In this document: piece by piece, positions 1 through 12,690 of the stretch
Position numbering within the stretch: the stretch's first letter is position 1
Layout of the letters: the number at the start of each line of letters is the position of its first letter
Source of the DNA: Arenicola marina
Taxonomy: Eukaryota > Annelida > Polychaeta > Arenicolidae
Direction: 5' to 3'
Length of the DNA: 64,000 bases
Assembly (NCBI GenBank): GCA_964019135.1
Contig: OZ025255.1
Span: 21,615,708-21,679,707, forward strand
Notes under the pieces: generated by a model
What the model was told of the DNA's origin: nothing
Database searches by the model: none
The model's input: the letters and a program-made list of their open reading frames with translations, nothing else
Translations under genes and position numbers: made by a program

Positions 1-1797
1 GAAGATGCCCCTGTCTTTTTGGCTGAGTTTTCGGATCCCCCTCCCAAGGTTTGCAGATATATTCCAACGCCACCGATTTTTTAGGGCGACGGCCATTTTT
101 AATGCAAATTGAAGGTCTATTCCAATATAGGTAAGGATACCTAACCTCTCCTGGTTTTTCAGAGCCAGCTCTCATCCGCGGCCTATTTTCCAAATCCTGA
201 ATACTGTCCTTAGGTATTTGGCAGTTATACACAACATGCAAACACTACCTTCTACATCTATGTGTAGAATATGCCGATCCCCAATCGATCTAGATGTGTG
301 CCCAATATTTGTCGGTGTATCACGTGCATTAGCTTGGCACGCGTTCGAGGGACTGTCGGTGCTGCATTGTAAAACGAAATTATCTAGTTGTCATGGTGTG
401 TGCCTGGCCTGTGCAAATATGGAGAGCGAATTGTCCCGACCGCGCGCATGTCATGGCAGATCATTTTTGGACGTGTTTTTTATTAGTACCATTAAAATGG
501 TACCGTATTGCTTGCTCACCTCAGTGATTTTCAGAGCGATCGCGGATAATTCGCGGAAAAGATGGGCTGAAACGTCACTCCACGGCAGTTATGAATTTGA
601 CGCTAGGTCGGGAAACACCCAGTTCTGATGACGTAAGGCGCATCGCGTTATGTCTGCGGGATACGTTCAACGAAAACGTAGTGCAATAAGTCCCTACTGC
701 CTACTATGGTGCTCAAGCAGGTTTGGCTCTGGATAATGAATGTAATCATTATTTTAATAGGGCGGTACAGTTTTCGCGGGTTCTCTTTCCGGTTTAGGGG
801 CTTTAATCGGGGACCAACGAACAAAGTGTTCTTAAAACGATTGCGCATCACGCTGCTCTCTAACAACCGTCTAACCGCTCATTTACTACATAAACTTACT
901 CTAATAGTTATACTTCTGATATGCGCCTTATATGGCTATAAAGTATAGTTCGCCAAGACTTCCGGTATACTTATTTTGTGGACAAACAAACGAAGCACGT
1001 GTTCGGGACGAGTTTAGAATCTCTGCGCACACTGTTATCCTGACTATATGTGACGTTGACGTAACGTATATGTTACGCAAAGACAGAGACAGGGAACAGG
1101 GAGACTGCCTGCGCACCAGCCAGGCACCAAGGGTGTGGGTCCATTGCGGAAGGCATAGCGACATGATTAAGAAATATAGCTTCTCGCATGTAAACACATT
1201 TTTGGTTCAGCGGAGGGTCGTCGTCGGTGACCTCAACGCCTGGCGTGTGATTGGCTAACTCTGGTCACGTGTTCCGAACATGTCGACACCCACATGATGG
1301 GCGAAAATCACTGCTTGATACTGTTGATGTGCGATTTTCTCGATGATGGTTTCTTTTTAAACAAAACGATTAACGGCAAATAAATTTTATACCAGCAGAT
1401 TTTAACTTTTATATCACATTGCAGCCGCCCGGTATTTTCTTTTAAGTGGCTAAAGGCAATAATACCCGTAAATTTTTCATGGCGTAATACACGAATGCGA
1501 CCTTTCTGTGCCACCAGTATGAGAGCAATTGTCTCTAAAAGCATGTCCCCTTATATTCTTGTAAACTATAATATTGTCGTTGTGTAATAAGGAGCTCAAT
1601 ACATGATTTGCACCTGAAACCTAAAATATCTTTCACGGAAATGGCAGTATGAGCAGCTTTCAACGTCGCTCTTCTTTCAAACTATATGTTTACGAAAGGA
1701 CAATACCATTTCAAGAAGATTGCATTTCTGCAGAAAAGTCTGCTTTGAGACGAGTGGCGACCATCAGCATATTACATAAAAATAGCATGTTTCTATA
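1..1797. other. Intergenic, no gene recognised
   Basis: I see no coding exon here. Frames in this stretch lack family motifs and several open only with non-ATG starts. The interval holds one repeat (about 750-950) that recurs near 39.7-40.3 kb. Confidence 0.6.
750..950 (+). repeat. Dispersed repeat, partner at 39.7-40.3 kb
   Basis: Shared words with 39722-40345 include a 'GGTACAGTTTTCGCGGGTT'-like start, 'TTCCGGTTTAGG', 'GGGGACCAAC', 'GCGCATCACGCTG', 'GTCTAACCGCTCAT' and 'TTCTGATATGCGC', in the same order. The second copy is split by about 400 bp of extra sequence. A weaker relative lies near 12900-13010. No coding content is seen; the element class is unknown. Confidence 0.7.
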
Positions 1798-1800
1798 GTT

Positions 1801-1874
1801 GTCTTATAGCATGTGGGATTTGTCTTATAGAATGTGGGATTTGTCTTATAGCATGTGGGATTTGTTATAACATG
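1801..1874. repeat. 21-bp minisatellite, three copies
   Basis: The unit GTCTTATAGCATGTGGGATTT is repeated at 1801, 1822 and 1843, with one substitution in the second copy and a decayed fourth copy after it. Confidence 0.9.
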
Positions 1875-3280
1875 TCTATAGATTTCTATGAAATGAATGT
1901 GCCCAATATCATGTCTACATGTGTGTTCTATGTGTGGAAATGAATTTTAGAAGAAACAAAAGTCAGTGTAGCGGGAGGCGGGTCGGCCTATGGCTGTTCA
2001 GTCAGAACGATTAGTGACGTTTTTAGCGTGTGAGATGGTAGCGTACGACAGGGGAGAGGAGAGTACAAGTGAACGGCATGACACAAACGGCTGCAATACT
2101 TCCAACCAGTGGCGCCGGTGGTTGGAAAACTTGGATTGTGGCAAGGTGAGAGGAAGGGTTGTCGTCGTCAACAGGAAACGTCTTCAGCACCGGGGACAAT
2201 ATGGTTGGAGGGGGTGGGAGGTTTTGGGAAGAAGGGCAGTGTCGTTGTGGTGAGTAAATGGAAACTCGGACCGGCTTGGCCTCGTTAAATGGGCAGTTTA
2301 CAAATCTTATGACGACGGGCCTCTGATCAGTGGCATTAAGTGAACAGACTCATGCCTTTCGTTGTTGTGGCAAACAATTCCGTACAACTGACGTCGCTCT
2401 CTGTCTCTTTCTAATATCAAACTAGTAAAATGGCATCAGCTATATTTTGGTGGCCCAGATATCGGGAATCTAAGCCGTATTGAATTTTATCCCGCCGACG
2501 GAGTTTATATCCACAGTATAAGAGGCCCAGATCTAGACATGCCGGCCCAGGTACAGCCATGCCAAGGGGAAGGTTGTCGTGAAAACAAGAAATTTATTGA
2601 AGAAGGGTAAATTAGACGACAGCATGCGGCAAGATTAGGGTTGATAGCTCCATGAAAAAGCAAAACAATGTTGGTTCCTATAGGAGATTGATTGGGTTTA
2701 TGCTGAGCATGGAACCGCGTTTGTTACGTGTTTTGCAACAGGAGCCGGATCCTCAGCGGCCCACATCAATCCTCATTGATCACGTGAAGCGTTCATGCAA
2801 CAACAGACCAGAACCTCGGTGCTACAATTATTAAAATTAAAATACCCACGTTGTATATGGAGCTGGTTTTATTCCACCCATTGTTGCACGTTTCGTGGAA
2901 TATACGAGGTCTGATCAATGCCATAGCCATGAAAATCGCAAGTGCATTTTCTCAGCCAGATGAACTCTATGTGGTGCTTTCCCCGCAGAAACCGAACCGG
3001 AAATCATTCCATCTTCCGGTAGAGGGCGTGCCGCTAGCGATGCTCTGCCCCGCATAAAACTAGCTACAAAATGTAGCTATCAAATATATTTTTCACACGC
3101 AAAATTGAAAATTCGCTTTTGCATGATCCATAATTAATACGATCTACACATTCCGGCTTGGAACTCATTAACCCCTCCCCTTTTAAAATCTTGGATCCGT
3201 CCCTCGTATAAGGACCACCGCCTGAATTGGCTAGGCATCTAAACGTCTATGGAATTACAAGTAAACTACCGGGTATATTA

Positions 3281-4092
3281 CGACTGGAGGGGAGAGGGTG
3301 GCAGTCAGGACGGAGGAAAGGGGCAGTCGTGTCCCGAAGGGGGTGGAGTGGGATTGGATTGGCCGCTGCCATACCACCCAATACAGCGCCAGGCAACGAA
3401 CAACCTTCAGCAACAGGGCATCAAGAATATCCATTACGACCCACAAGGTCTGCCTCATGCTGGGTTTACAAGGTACGATTATTCACTGAACTGTCGTAAA
3501 ACTTTCGCAGAATCAGTCGGTCAGATCGCGTTCCAAGCGAATTACAGAACGCGGGTCATCAGCAAGACCGCCGGGTCAACACCGTCCCCCCCCCCCCTTC
3601 CTCCCCCACCCTCGTGCCAAAGTCATTAGGCGTTAGTATGGAGGGTAGTATGGAGGATTCCGGAGGGTTCCAGAGATTATAGCGTAGACGAAAGTACTGA
3701 CGCAAGAGCTCGGCGGACTGATTACGTGTGGCTCTCATGGTGTGATGGAGCTCAACGAACGACTGATGCGAGTGGGTTGTACGGCTTGCTGCATGACGTG
3801 TCGCTGCCCATCAACGGAGCGTCAGCTTTCATGTGCTGCAAAAAGTAGTCTCATGGCAGAAATATCTGCAGGTCAACTAGGGTCTGTGTCGTGAATGACG
3901 TATCAGTTTCAGACTAATGCTCTCATAAGGGATAAAATCCCCTGGCGACTAACTTGAACAGAAAGCGGCCTTAACATTGAATTGTCTGGCTGGGTGAGCA
4001 TATTATCACAGGCGCGTAGTAAACAAGCTGTGATGCACATTCTGTAGCAACAGTACATCAGAGCCAAATATAGACATGGCGATATAGACTGT
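3281..4092 (+). repeat. Module Y, copy 1 (partner 9141-9930)
   Basis: About 775 bp is collinear with 9141-9930, starting at CGACTGGAGG in both. Shared text includes AGGCAACGAACAACC, ATCAAGAATATCCATTACGA and CCATCAACGGAGCGTCAG. Open frames across both copies share short peptides, but small indels move them between frames, so I read the module as non-coding. Confidence 0.85.
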
Positions 4093-4889
4093 TATGATGG
4101 CGCTGTCGGCGATATTGTTGTTCTTTACACTTAAGGCTGGTTTATATGCGTCCAGAAGTCTATCTCCTGCCTAGACTGAGTAGGGGCAATAAAGCGACAA
4201 GGTATGACATTAATTTGGAAATATGAAAGCGCATTAGACCTCACGTGCTGACTTCTCGTAGCATGAGCCACAAGCCATGTCATTATCCCGACCAGATAGC
4301 ACTCCCTTTCCAAGAGTACGCTGATTGATATATGCACACTTGGTCATTACATCAACGGTTTTGGTCACGATATGCAATAGGTGAAAAAAATCACCAAATG
4401 ATCTAGCACGTGAGATGGTTCATAGAATAACTTTGCACGTTGTCGGTTTGTCAGTTGGCTTGGGTAACTAAATGTTCCTTTACTCCATTTGAACATCTCT
4501 CTGTATTTACTTTCTCTTTCTGACTCAGTCTCTTTCTAATGCCAAAATTGTAAAATGGAATATGCTATATTACGGTGGTAAGCCGTTGGCCAGATATCGG
4601 GAATGGAAGCCGTATTGATGTTTCTGTCCCGCCGACAAAGTTTATATCCACAGTATAAGAAGCCCCAGATGCAAACATGCTAACCAGGGCGCAGTTATGA
4701 CAAGGGGAGGGGGAAGGTTGACAAGGCAACAACAAATTAATTGGAGAAATGTACAAAAAACTGACAGCATGCGGCAAGACGACAGTTAATATCCACCTGG
4801 AAAAGCAATATCATCTTGGTATCTTTAGGAGACTGGTTGGGTATATGTTGAGCACTAGTGAATAAAAACAATGACAACACAGGAATGGA

Positions 4890-5260
4890 ACCGCGTTCGT
4901 CACGTGTTTTGTACCAGGAGCGGGATGTGTGGAATACTAACGTTGCTACGGCAGGACCATAAAACCACCTAACCCATCACCTCTTTCCCGAGCAACTGCT
5001 GGGGATAGCGTGTTATTTGGTTGTGAATGTCCTAAGCTACCCACATCTATTATGTCATGTCAGTGCACACCATCACCTCTTTCCCGATTAACTGCTGAGG
5101 ACACCGTGTTATTTGGATATGAATGTCCTCAGCTACCCACATCAATTATGTCATGTCAGTGCACACCATCACCTCTTTCCTGATTAACGGCTGAGGACAT
5201 CGTGTTATTTAGATGCGAATGTCCTCAGAGACCCACATCAATCATCGTTGCCATGGAGCG
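4890..5260 (+). repeat. Module R with a ~95-bp tandem triplication
   Basis: A unit beginning CATCACCTCTTTCCCGA and running to the AATGTCCTCAGC / CCCACATC region occurs at about 4977, 5072 and 5166. Single relatives occur at about 10340 and 14940, preceded there too by GGACCATA and ACTAACGTTGCT. The triplication is specific to this copy. Confidence 0.8.
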
Positions 5261-5486
5261 GTCACCCACAACTGACCAGGACCATGGTCGCTGTTATCAA
5301 CTGTAAATATCACTGACCTAATAGGCATTGACAATAATGTGTGCATGTGTAACGGAGGCAATAAATGGGACTATAATTTATGGAATCCTGATTGAAAGTG
5401 CAAATATGCCAGGGTATAGGCTTCCTTTAAATGTGACCTTATTGTACATGGGGGGCATGGACTGTAGTGTTAGTGGGAGCGGAAGA

Positions 5487-6250
5487 TTAAGTGTTGTGAG
5501 GATTGATTAAGAACCGACCAAAACCAACATGTTTACGCAGAGAGAGAAACAGGAAGGGTCATAGAAGCAGCTTAAAAAAATCAGGGTATGTAATATACAA
5601 TAACAAGTTGAACAAGAAATAGCTAGGACATGAAAATACTCTCCCAAATTGTCAAATTCTTCTCATGTGATATATGCAAAGATGAGTGGATCGGAGGCAA
5701 CAGGCACCGCCACCTTATAAAAAGTGCGGTGATGGCAAAATGCACAGCGGCCCAACGATGGACTGTAGCAGAGGGCACCAAAGGGAACACAGCGCCCCTA
5801 CCTTGAGGCCTCCCCCCTCCCCCCGCCCCGCCCTCTGCCACCGGTTTCTCCGCCTATGTCGGGGGTTGGGGCAAGTTGGGCGAGGGGCCAAGCTGCCGCC
5901 GTCCATAGGAGAGAGCGTGACCCCGTCCTCATTGACGGCGACAGTAGCAGGGGCGGGGCGTTCTGGGGAGGACCTGGTGTCGTTATGGTGAGTAATGGGT
6001 AATGGGGACCGGGCGGGGTCCGTGTCGCCGTTGCCGTCGTCGTTTAAGACGAGGAGAAAGGCCAGGGGTTGCTTTGGTGGTTTAAACAAGACACGGGATG
6101 GCTCTGCCCCAACATTCTGCCGATAGCCCGCAGATAAAAGCCGTTGTCTAGCCAGGGTAGTTACCATTCCAATTTTTCCCTTGCCCAATCGATAACATTA
6201 GTTCTGGTTAAATGGGCAGCAGTTCTTATCACCTCTGGTTAGTGCCGTGG
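5487..6250 (+). repeat. Module Z, copy 1 (partners 11125-11960, 15565-15800)
   Basis: Shared landmarks include the GATTAAGAACCGACC-like start, GGTTTCTCCGC, GAGAGCGTGACCCC and GGTGTCGTTATGGTGAGTAA. The 15.6-kb copy covers only the beginning. The module is C/G-rich in the middle, which keeps chance frames open on both strands; no protein family is recognisable. Confidence 0.8.
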
Positions 6251-6639
6251 TGTGCGGGGAGGGGGGGGCGCACTTCAGCACCCACTCAACGACAAGCGGT
6301 GACACCTGGAGGATGGGATAGCATAGGATACTGCTATCATTATTTATGGATCGGGGGTTAGGGGTGGATGCATGGGGTATGTATCAGGTATCTCGTTAGT
6401 TCCATCCCCGAATCCTAAAGCAACGGCCTACGCTATCAAAGTTTCGCACGGAAGCTCATTGTCCTGACCTAAAAGGCTAGCAATAAATCAAGACGGAGGA
6501 AAAAGTTAATTGGTGACTTGAGCATGACAAGGAGTGGCTGAGAGCTCACAACTCTACCGTCGGCCTACAGGTCAACGCCGATATCTAGCCAGGACAGGTA
6601 ACATTTCTACTCTTGTTTTGCCCAACTGATCACATTTGG

Positions 6640-6885
6640 GGCCCACATCAATCATCATTGATCACGTGAAGCGTTCATGCCACAACGGACCAGAACAATG
6701 GCCGCTGACACCAACGCTACTGACCTAATTGGCCGGAACAATAATGTGTGCATGTTTGACGGGAGCAATAATGGGACCATAAGTTATAGAAGCAATACTC
6801 GGGGCATATATTTAACTGCAATAATAATGCCGGCATATTTTACGGGAGCTACGACTTGCGAATTTAACGTGACTGAAAAGGAACA
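6640..6885 (+). repeat. Module V, copy 1 (partner 15000-15247)
   Basis: This nearly 250-bp segment closely matches 15000-15247 and more distantly 10405-10580 and 5230-5420. It carries TTGGCCGGAACAATAATG and GGGAGCAATAATGGGACC. The closeness of the 6.6 and 15.0 kb copies suggests more recent exchange or movement than for other modules. Confidence 0.85.
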
Positions 6886-6888
6886 TTT

Positions 6889-7135
6889 GGGGGGGGGGGG
6901 CCTCTGAACCACATTGCGACCTGAGAGTTCACCAACACCAGTTTTTTTACGACGGGGGGCAGGTCCAATGAAAAGTTGCGCGGGCCGGCGGTGCAGGCCG
7001 CCTCAGATAGTGTTCTTCTTCAAAGAGGGGAGGGGGATTTCACGCCTCAATAGCCTGAATTTTGCATTGAAAAACGGCATTCTTCCTCAAAAAGCGGGGT
7101 CCGGATCCTCATGACCCCCTTTGGATCCGCCCTTG
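6889..7135 (+). mobile_element. 5'-truncated MITE of the CAGGGGCGGATC family
   Basis: The sequence parallels the complete element at 29017-29292: ATTGCGACC, a G-run, GCCGCCTCA, TTCTTC, and the same right end TTGGATCCGCCCTTG. The left inverted repeat is missing, and the copy abuts module V. Confidence 0.6.
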
Positions 7136-8590
7136 CACCCCACAGGTTTGTACCCCCTGGAAGCGTTATCTGGATCGTAAAACAGGATTACATTGTAGTA
7201 CAGACGTAAGTTTGGTATCATTAAAATTGCCCGGTCTTGCTTACTAGTTCGCGGAAAATATGGGCTCACGTGACGCCACACGTAATAAAAGATATCCCAA
7301 AAGAGCGGACCATTTTGATGAAACGGATATAAGTGATAGTTCATAAACTATATTTTAAAACTTGCAATAGCGGGGAGCGTGTGGGGGGAGTGGGGTCGTC
7401 TCTGAAATCATGTTCATATCTGCGGGTTTGCGGGTAAAAAGAATAGCCAGCGGGTTTGCATGGAGCGGTGATATCAATGGGACAAATATACCGCTTCCGA
7501 GCGGATTATGGGACTGAAATACCTCTTTCGAGTGGATTTTGGGGGTGAAAATGGGGAGGGGGGCTTTACCGCGGAACACCCAAAAAGGGGAAATTCTGAC
7601 AGGCGCGTGTTTCGGGTAGCTGTAGCTCGCTCTGGGATGCATAACATGCAGAAGGCGAGTACTGACATATAGCTGAATAATTTTCAACAGTTTATCATAG
7701 GTCAACAAAAACACAAAACCCCACTTTACACAGATAAATGTCTTAACTATCAAATAATACAATTTTAAGAACGAGATGGAGGCATAATAGAAGAGAAAAC
7801 AGCTGATATAAATGCCAAACGGCGAACGTAATCACTGTCACAACGAAGCGCGTGGCAGGAAAGCGGCCATATTCTCGGTTTGCTGCTGTTCTTCAGTGCG
7901 GAAATAATGATCGTTTTGGCGTCAATATTGTCTAGATATGTTACAACTCTGATTCAGGGCTACATTTTGTATAGAATACATACAGATGTGTACCGATTAT
8001 AACTTGTTATAAAGCGATTATATGGACCGGTATACACTGTCTTTTCAATACGAATCCGAGTGCACGGAAGTGGCCTTGCTGTGTAGCAACCAGGAATGTC
8101 GAACGGGAAACCGAACAGATAGGATTGTTAAACTGTTCCTTATCTAGTAAAATATAAGCTGTGATTCCATTATATAATATAATACTTACAGGACTTGCTA
8201 TAAAACACACCTTGCCCTGACAAAAGAAACGTTGAAGCCGGGCGCCTGACCTAAATCCATAGGCATGCATGGTAAGCGCATGCGAGAATCTTCTTTCACA
8301 CAGTGTATATTTTTGACAATAGATGTCGCCTGGGGTATCTGGAACGGTCTATTGACGTCATCATACCGGTTAACATATTGATGTATCACTGCAAACTTAA
8401 AAGCGTATATGTCCCTGGCCAGTTTTTCTCTTTTAACCTGCATCCGTTCTCTAATTTACATTTATTTGTCGCTGCGCGCGAATGAGTGCACATTTACTTC
8501 GCAGCCGCTAGATGGGGCTGCGCAGAGCTCGTCACAATGCAACGTATAGGAAATGCACCGTCTTGTTATGTTACACTCTTTGATTATGTT
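7136..8590. other. Intergenic, no gene recognised
   Basis: No motif-bearing reading frame, RNA gene or clear tandem repeat was seen. Confidence 0.5.
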
Positions 8591-11500
8591 TCGCTGCTTA
8601 GACATCAACGGTCCCGATCACGATATGCAATTGGTGAAAACAATTCGCCATAGGATTTATCAAGGAAAGGGGGTTCATAGAATAACTTTGCACGTTTTCG
8701 GTATGTCAGTTGGATTGGGTAAATACACGTTCCTTTATTCCCTTTGAACACCTCTCTGTACTTTACTTTCCTTCTCTGACTCTCTGTCTCTTTCTAATAC
8801 CAAAATTGTAAAATTGCATATGCTATATTTTGGTGGCGTGCCATCGCCCAGATATCGGGAATCTAAGGCGGTATTGAATTTTCTCCTGCCGACGAAGTTT
8901 ATATCCGCAGTATAAGAAGCCCTAGATCTAGACATCCCGGCCAAGGCACAGCCATGCCAAGGAGAATGTTGTCGAGAAAACAACAAATTAATTCGAGAAG
9001 GGTAAAACAGACGACAGCATGCGGCAAGATGAGAGTTGATAGCCCCATCAAAAAGCAAAACAATGTTGGTTCTTATAGACTGATTCGATTTTGTTTGAGC
9101 AAGTGTGGCGCAAAACTATTTTTTGCAAGATTGCCATAAACGACTGGAGGGAAGAAGGTGGCAGTCAGAATGGAGGAAAGGGGCAGCCGTGTCCCGAAGG
9201 GGGTGGGGTCGGATTGGATTGGCCGCAGCCTTCGACCCAATACAGCGTCAGGCAACGAACAACCGTCAGCAACAGGGCATCAAGAATATCCATTACGACC
9301 CACAAGGTCTGCCTCATGCTGGGTTTACAAGGTACGATTATTCTGTGAACTGTCGTAAAAATTGTCGAAGAAACGGTCGGTCGGACCGCCTTATAAGCGA
9401 CTTACAAAACGCAGGTCAATAGCAAGACCGCCGGGCCAACACCCTCCACCCGCCCCCTGCCCCCCTCCCTCACCCCCTCTCCCATCCTCGTGCCAAATCA
9501 TTAGGCATCAGTATGGAGGGTTCCGGAGACCATAGCGTAGGGGAGAGTACTGACGCAAGAGCTTGGCGGACTGATTACGTGTGGCTCTAATGGTGTGCGA
9601 CGGGGCTGAACAACGACTGATGCGCGGGGGTTGCGCGGCTTGCTGCATGACGTGTCGCTGCCCATCAACGGAGCGTCAGAAGCTTTCATGTCCTGCAAAA
9701 CGTAGTGTCATGTCGGAAAAGTCTTCAGGTCAACTAGGGACTGTGTAGTGTATGTCTTATCGGTCTCAAACTAATGCCCTCATAAAGCATAAAATGCCCT
9801 GAAGGCTAACTTGAGCAGAAAGCGGTCATAATACTGAATTATCTGGTTTGGTAAGCCTATTTTCACAGACGCGTAGCAAACAGGCTGTGGTGCACATTCT
9901 GTAACAACATTACACCAGATATTGATATGGTGATATAGACTGTAACAGTTTCTGTTTCTGTCCCCCCGACAAAGTTTATGTCCACAATATAAGAAGCCCC
10001 AGATGTAAACATGCCGTCCCAGGCGCATTCATGGTAAGGGGGAGGTTGCCGAGGCTCGCGACAAATTAATTGGAGAAAGGTACAATAGACGACAGCATGC
10101 TGCAAGATAAATTGCCCATTGGAAAAGCAAAATAATCTTGGTTGTATTACGAGATTGGTTGCTGGCTGTTTATGTTGAGCAATTGTGGATAATTTTTTTT
10201 ATAAGACTTGTCGTTTGTCCAATTGTTCTGCAAGAGTGCCATCAAAACAGGAATGGGACCGCGTTTGTCACGTGTTTTGTACCAGGAGCGGGATGTGTGG
10301 AATACTAACGTTGCTGCGGCAGGACCATAAAACCAACCAACCCATAACCTCTTAACGAGCAACTGCGGAGCACATCGTATTATGTAGATATGAATGTCCT
10401 CAGCGGCCCACATCATTCATCATTGCCTTGAAGCGGTCATTCCACAACAGACCAAAACAATGGGCGCTCCCATCAACGCTGCTAACTTAAAGGACAGGAA
10501 CAATAATGTGTTCATGTTTAACGGCAGCAAGAATTGGACTATAATTTATTGAAGCAATACTCGCAGCATATCTTTATCTGCATATCATTTCATTTATTGA
10601 AGATCTACGCCCACCGAACGCCAGCCACTAACCATGACCCAGTACGACGCTTCCAGCACACAGACACACACATTGTAAATGCACTAGTACTGCAAAACAG
10701 CAATACACAAACCGGCCAGGCTGCCACAACATGTGTGGTGACGTCAGCCAAACATTGATGTAGCCCGCTTCAAGATTATGTCCCGGCAGAAGGCGTAACC
10801 AACCCGGCTTATGCGTTATGCGCGTTCTCCCAGCAGATGGCGTTCATTCCTCACATCGCTGCTGCCCTACAAAAATGATCCATACAACGATTGGTCTCAC
10901 TGATATGTAGGTCGCAAGGGTTCCTGCAAACCGTTTTTTATTGTAATTCGCTCATACATGTAGAACGTTTACAAAGGAGGAACTAGACGGAAAATATGTC
11001 GGTATGCCACAAGGTTAAGGGGCTACACACCCTGGGCTCTGCATATGAAGCCAAAGTACAAGTATTTCTTTGCTTAAATTAACTTTGTGCATGCATGAAG
11101 TATACCTTTGGCCTATACCAGCAGATCGTGTGTTTTGGGGATTGACTAAGAACCGAGCAGGACAAACATGGCGACGAAGCGTTCACACAGCGAGAGAAGC
11201 AACAGCCAGGGCCATAGAAAAAGCTCACGTCAAAATATAACTAACCAAACCAATACCATGTACGATCATCAAACCGTTTCGGTATATAAATCAAATACAC
11301 CATCTGCATAATATACAATATGCACTAATATTTTTAACAAGAAATACCTAGGACGTGCAAATACGCTCAATTTTATCTTACATGATATACGCAACGAACA
11401 GTAAAGTGATGGTAATAAGCCGAGCCACCTGATAAACAAGTGCCGTGACGGCAAAATGTACAGCAGCCCAACGAAGAAGTGTGGCGATGTCAATACACGT

Positions 11501-12690
11501 TGAGGGTACCAGCGGACACACAGCACCACTACCCCCTCCCCCCGCCCTCTGCCACCGGTTTCTCCGCTTATATCGGGGATTGGGACGATAGATGAGGGGC
11601 CCGGGTGCCGCCGTCCATAGAAGAGAGCGTGACCCCATCTTCAGTGCCGGGGACAGTAGCATGAGGGGGGCGTTTTGGGGAGGAGCTGGTGTCGTTATGG
11701 TGAGTAATGGGTAATGGAGACCGTTTCCGTGTCGCCGTTGCTATGGTCTCCTAAGACACGGAGAAAGGCCATGGGTCGATTTGGTGGTTTAAACCCGACA
11801 ATTGTCGGGTTAAGGAGTGGCTGTGCCCCAACAATCTGTCATCGGCCCGCAGGTCAAAGCCGTTGTCTAGCCAGGCAGTTAACATTTTAATTATCCACTT
11901 GCCATAACATTGATTAAATAGGCAGCAGTTTTTATCCCCTCTGGTCAGTGTAGTGGTCTGGGGGGACAGCGCACTGCCGGGGAGGGGGGGTACTTAATAC
12001 ATTGCTTTGGGCGAGGGTGTTCCGATGTAAAGCCCTCCCTTTTTCACCACTAAAATCCGCTCGGTCGGTGCGTTTTACGGCCAATATCCGGGGAGGGGGA
12101 GTATTTCTTCGCGTATTTAACCCGCTCTATAAACGCACGCACCCCCTCCCCCTCCGGTTGCAAGTTTTCAAATATCCGATCCATAGGAATATCTTTTTAA
12201 CTGTTTCATCACAAATGTCCGCTCCCTCAGACATCCAGGGGCGCCAGCCGAACCCTACCACCAGAGTCGTCATTATTTATGGAGAAGGGGTTAGGGGTAG
12301 ATGCATGGGAGTGCATTAGATTTCTGGTTAGTTCCAGCCCCGAATCCTACGGCAACAGCATACGCAAACAAGGTTTCGAACGGAAGCTAATTTTCCCGAC
12401 CAAAACTTCTGCTTTTGTATGGTGTGTGGAGCCGACAATTCTGGCAAAAAATCAAATTCAAAGTCAAGACAAGGAATAGGAGCAGGGGTCGTTATTGGTG
12501 GCTGTGCACTCTGCCGTCGGTCCGCAGCCAAAGCCAATGTCTAGTCAGGACAGTTAGCATTTCTACTTGTCCTTTGCCCGACTGATCACATTTATCCTGG
12601 TTAAGTGGGCAGGCAGTTTACAATTGTTATGACGACGAACCTCTGATCACTGGCGTTACGTGAATAGACTAGTGCGGACGTTTTTTTGCC
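8590..12690 (+). repeat. Mosaic long repeat, block B
   Basis: This is the second, same-orientation copy of block A. Module X is at 8607-9090 and 9950-10190, Y at 9141-9930, R at 10240-10420 (not triplicated), V at 10405-10580, U at 10585-10815, Z at 11125-11960 and W at 12270-12690. Offsets to block A vary between about 5.3 and 6.4 kb, so indels have accumulated since duplication. No protein motif was found. Confidence 0.75.

Larger units (their letters stand above)
2405..6885 (+). repeat. Mosaic long repeat, block A
   Basis: This block is built from modules that recur in the same order in 8590-12690 and partly in 14840-15880. Module X is at 2405-2710 and again at 4350-4860, Y at 3281-4092, R at 4890-5250, V at 5230-5420 and 6640-6885, Z at 5487-6250 and W at 6335-6640. 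No transposase, reverse transcriptase or other protein motif is visible. It could be a non-autonomous transposon cluster or a segmental duplication; terminal repeats were not found. Confidence 0.75.

Noticed and set aside
3249..3629. Possible gene in module Y conserved at 9.1 kb
   Set aside because: Shared peptides occur, but indels shift the frame between copies, which argues against selection on a protein.
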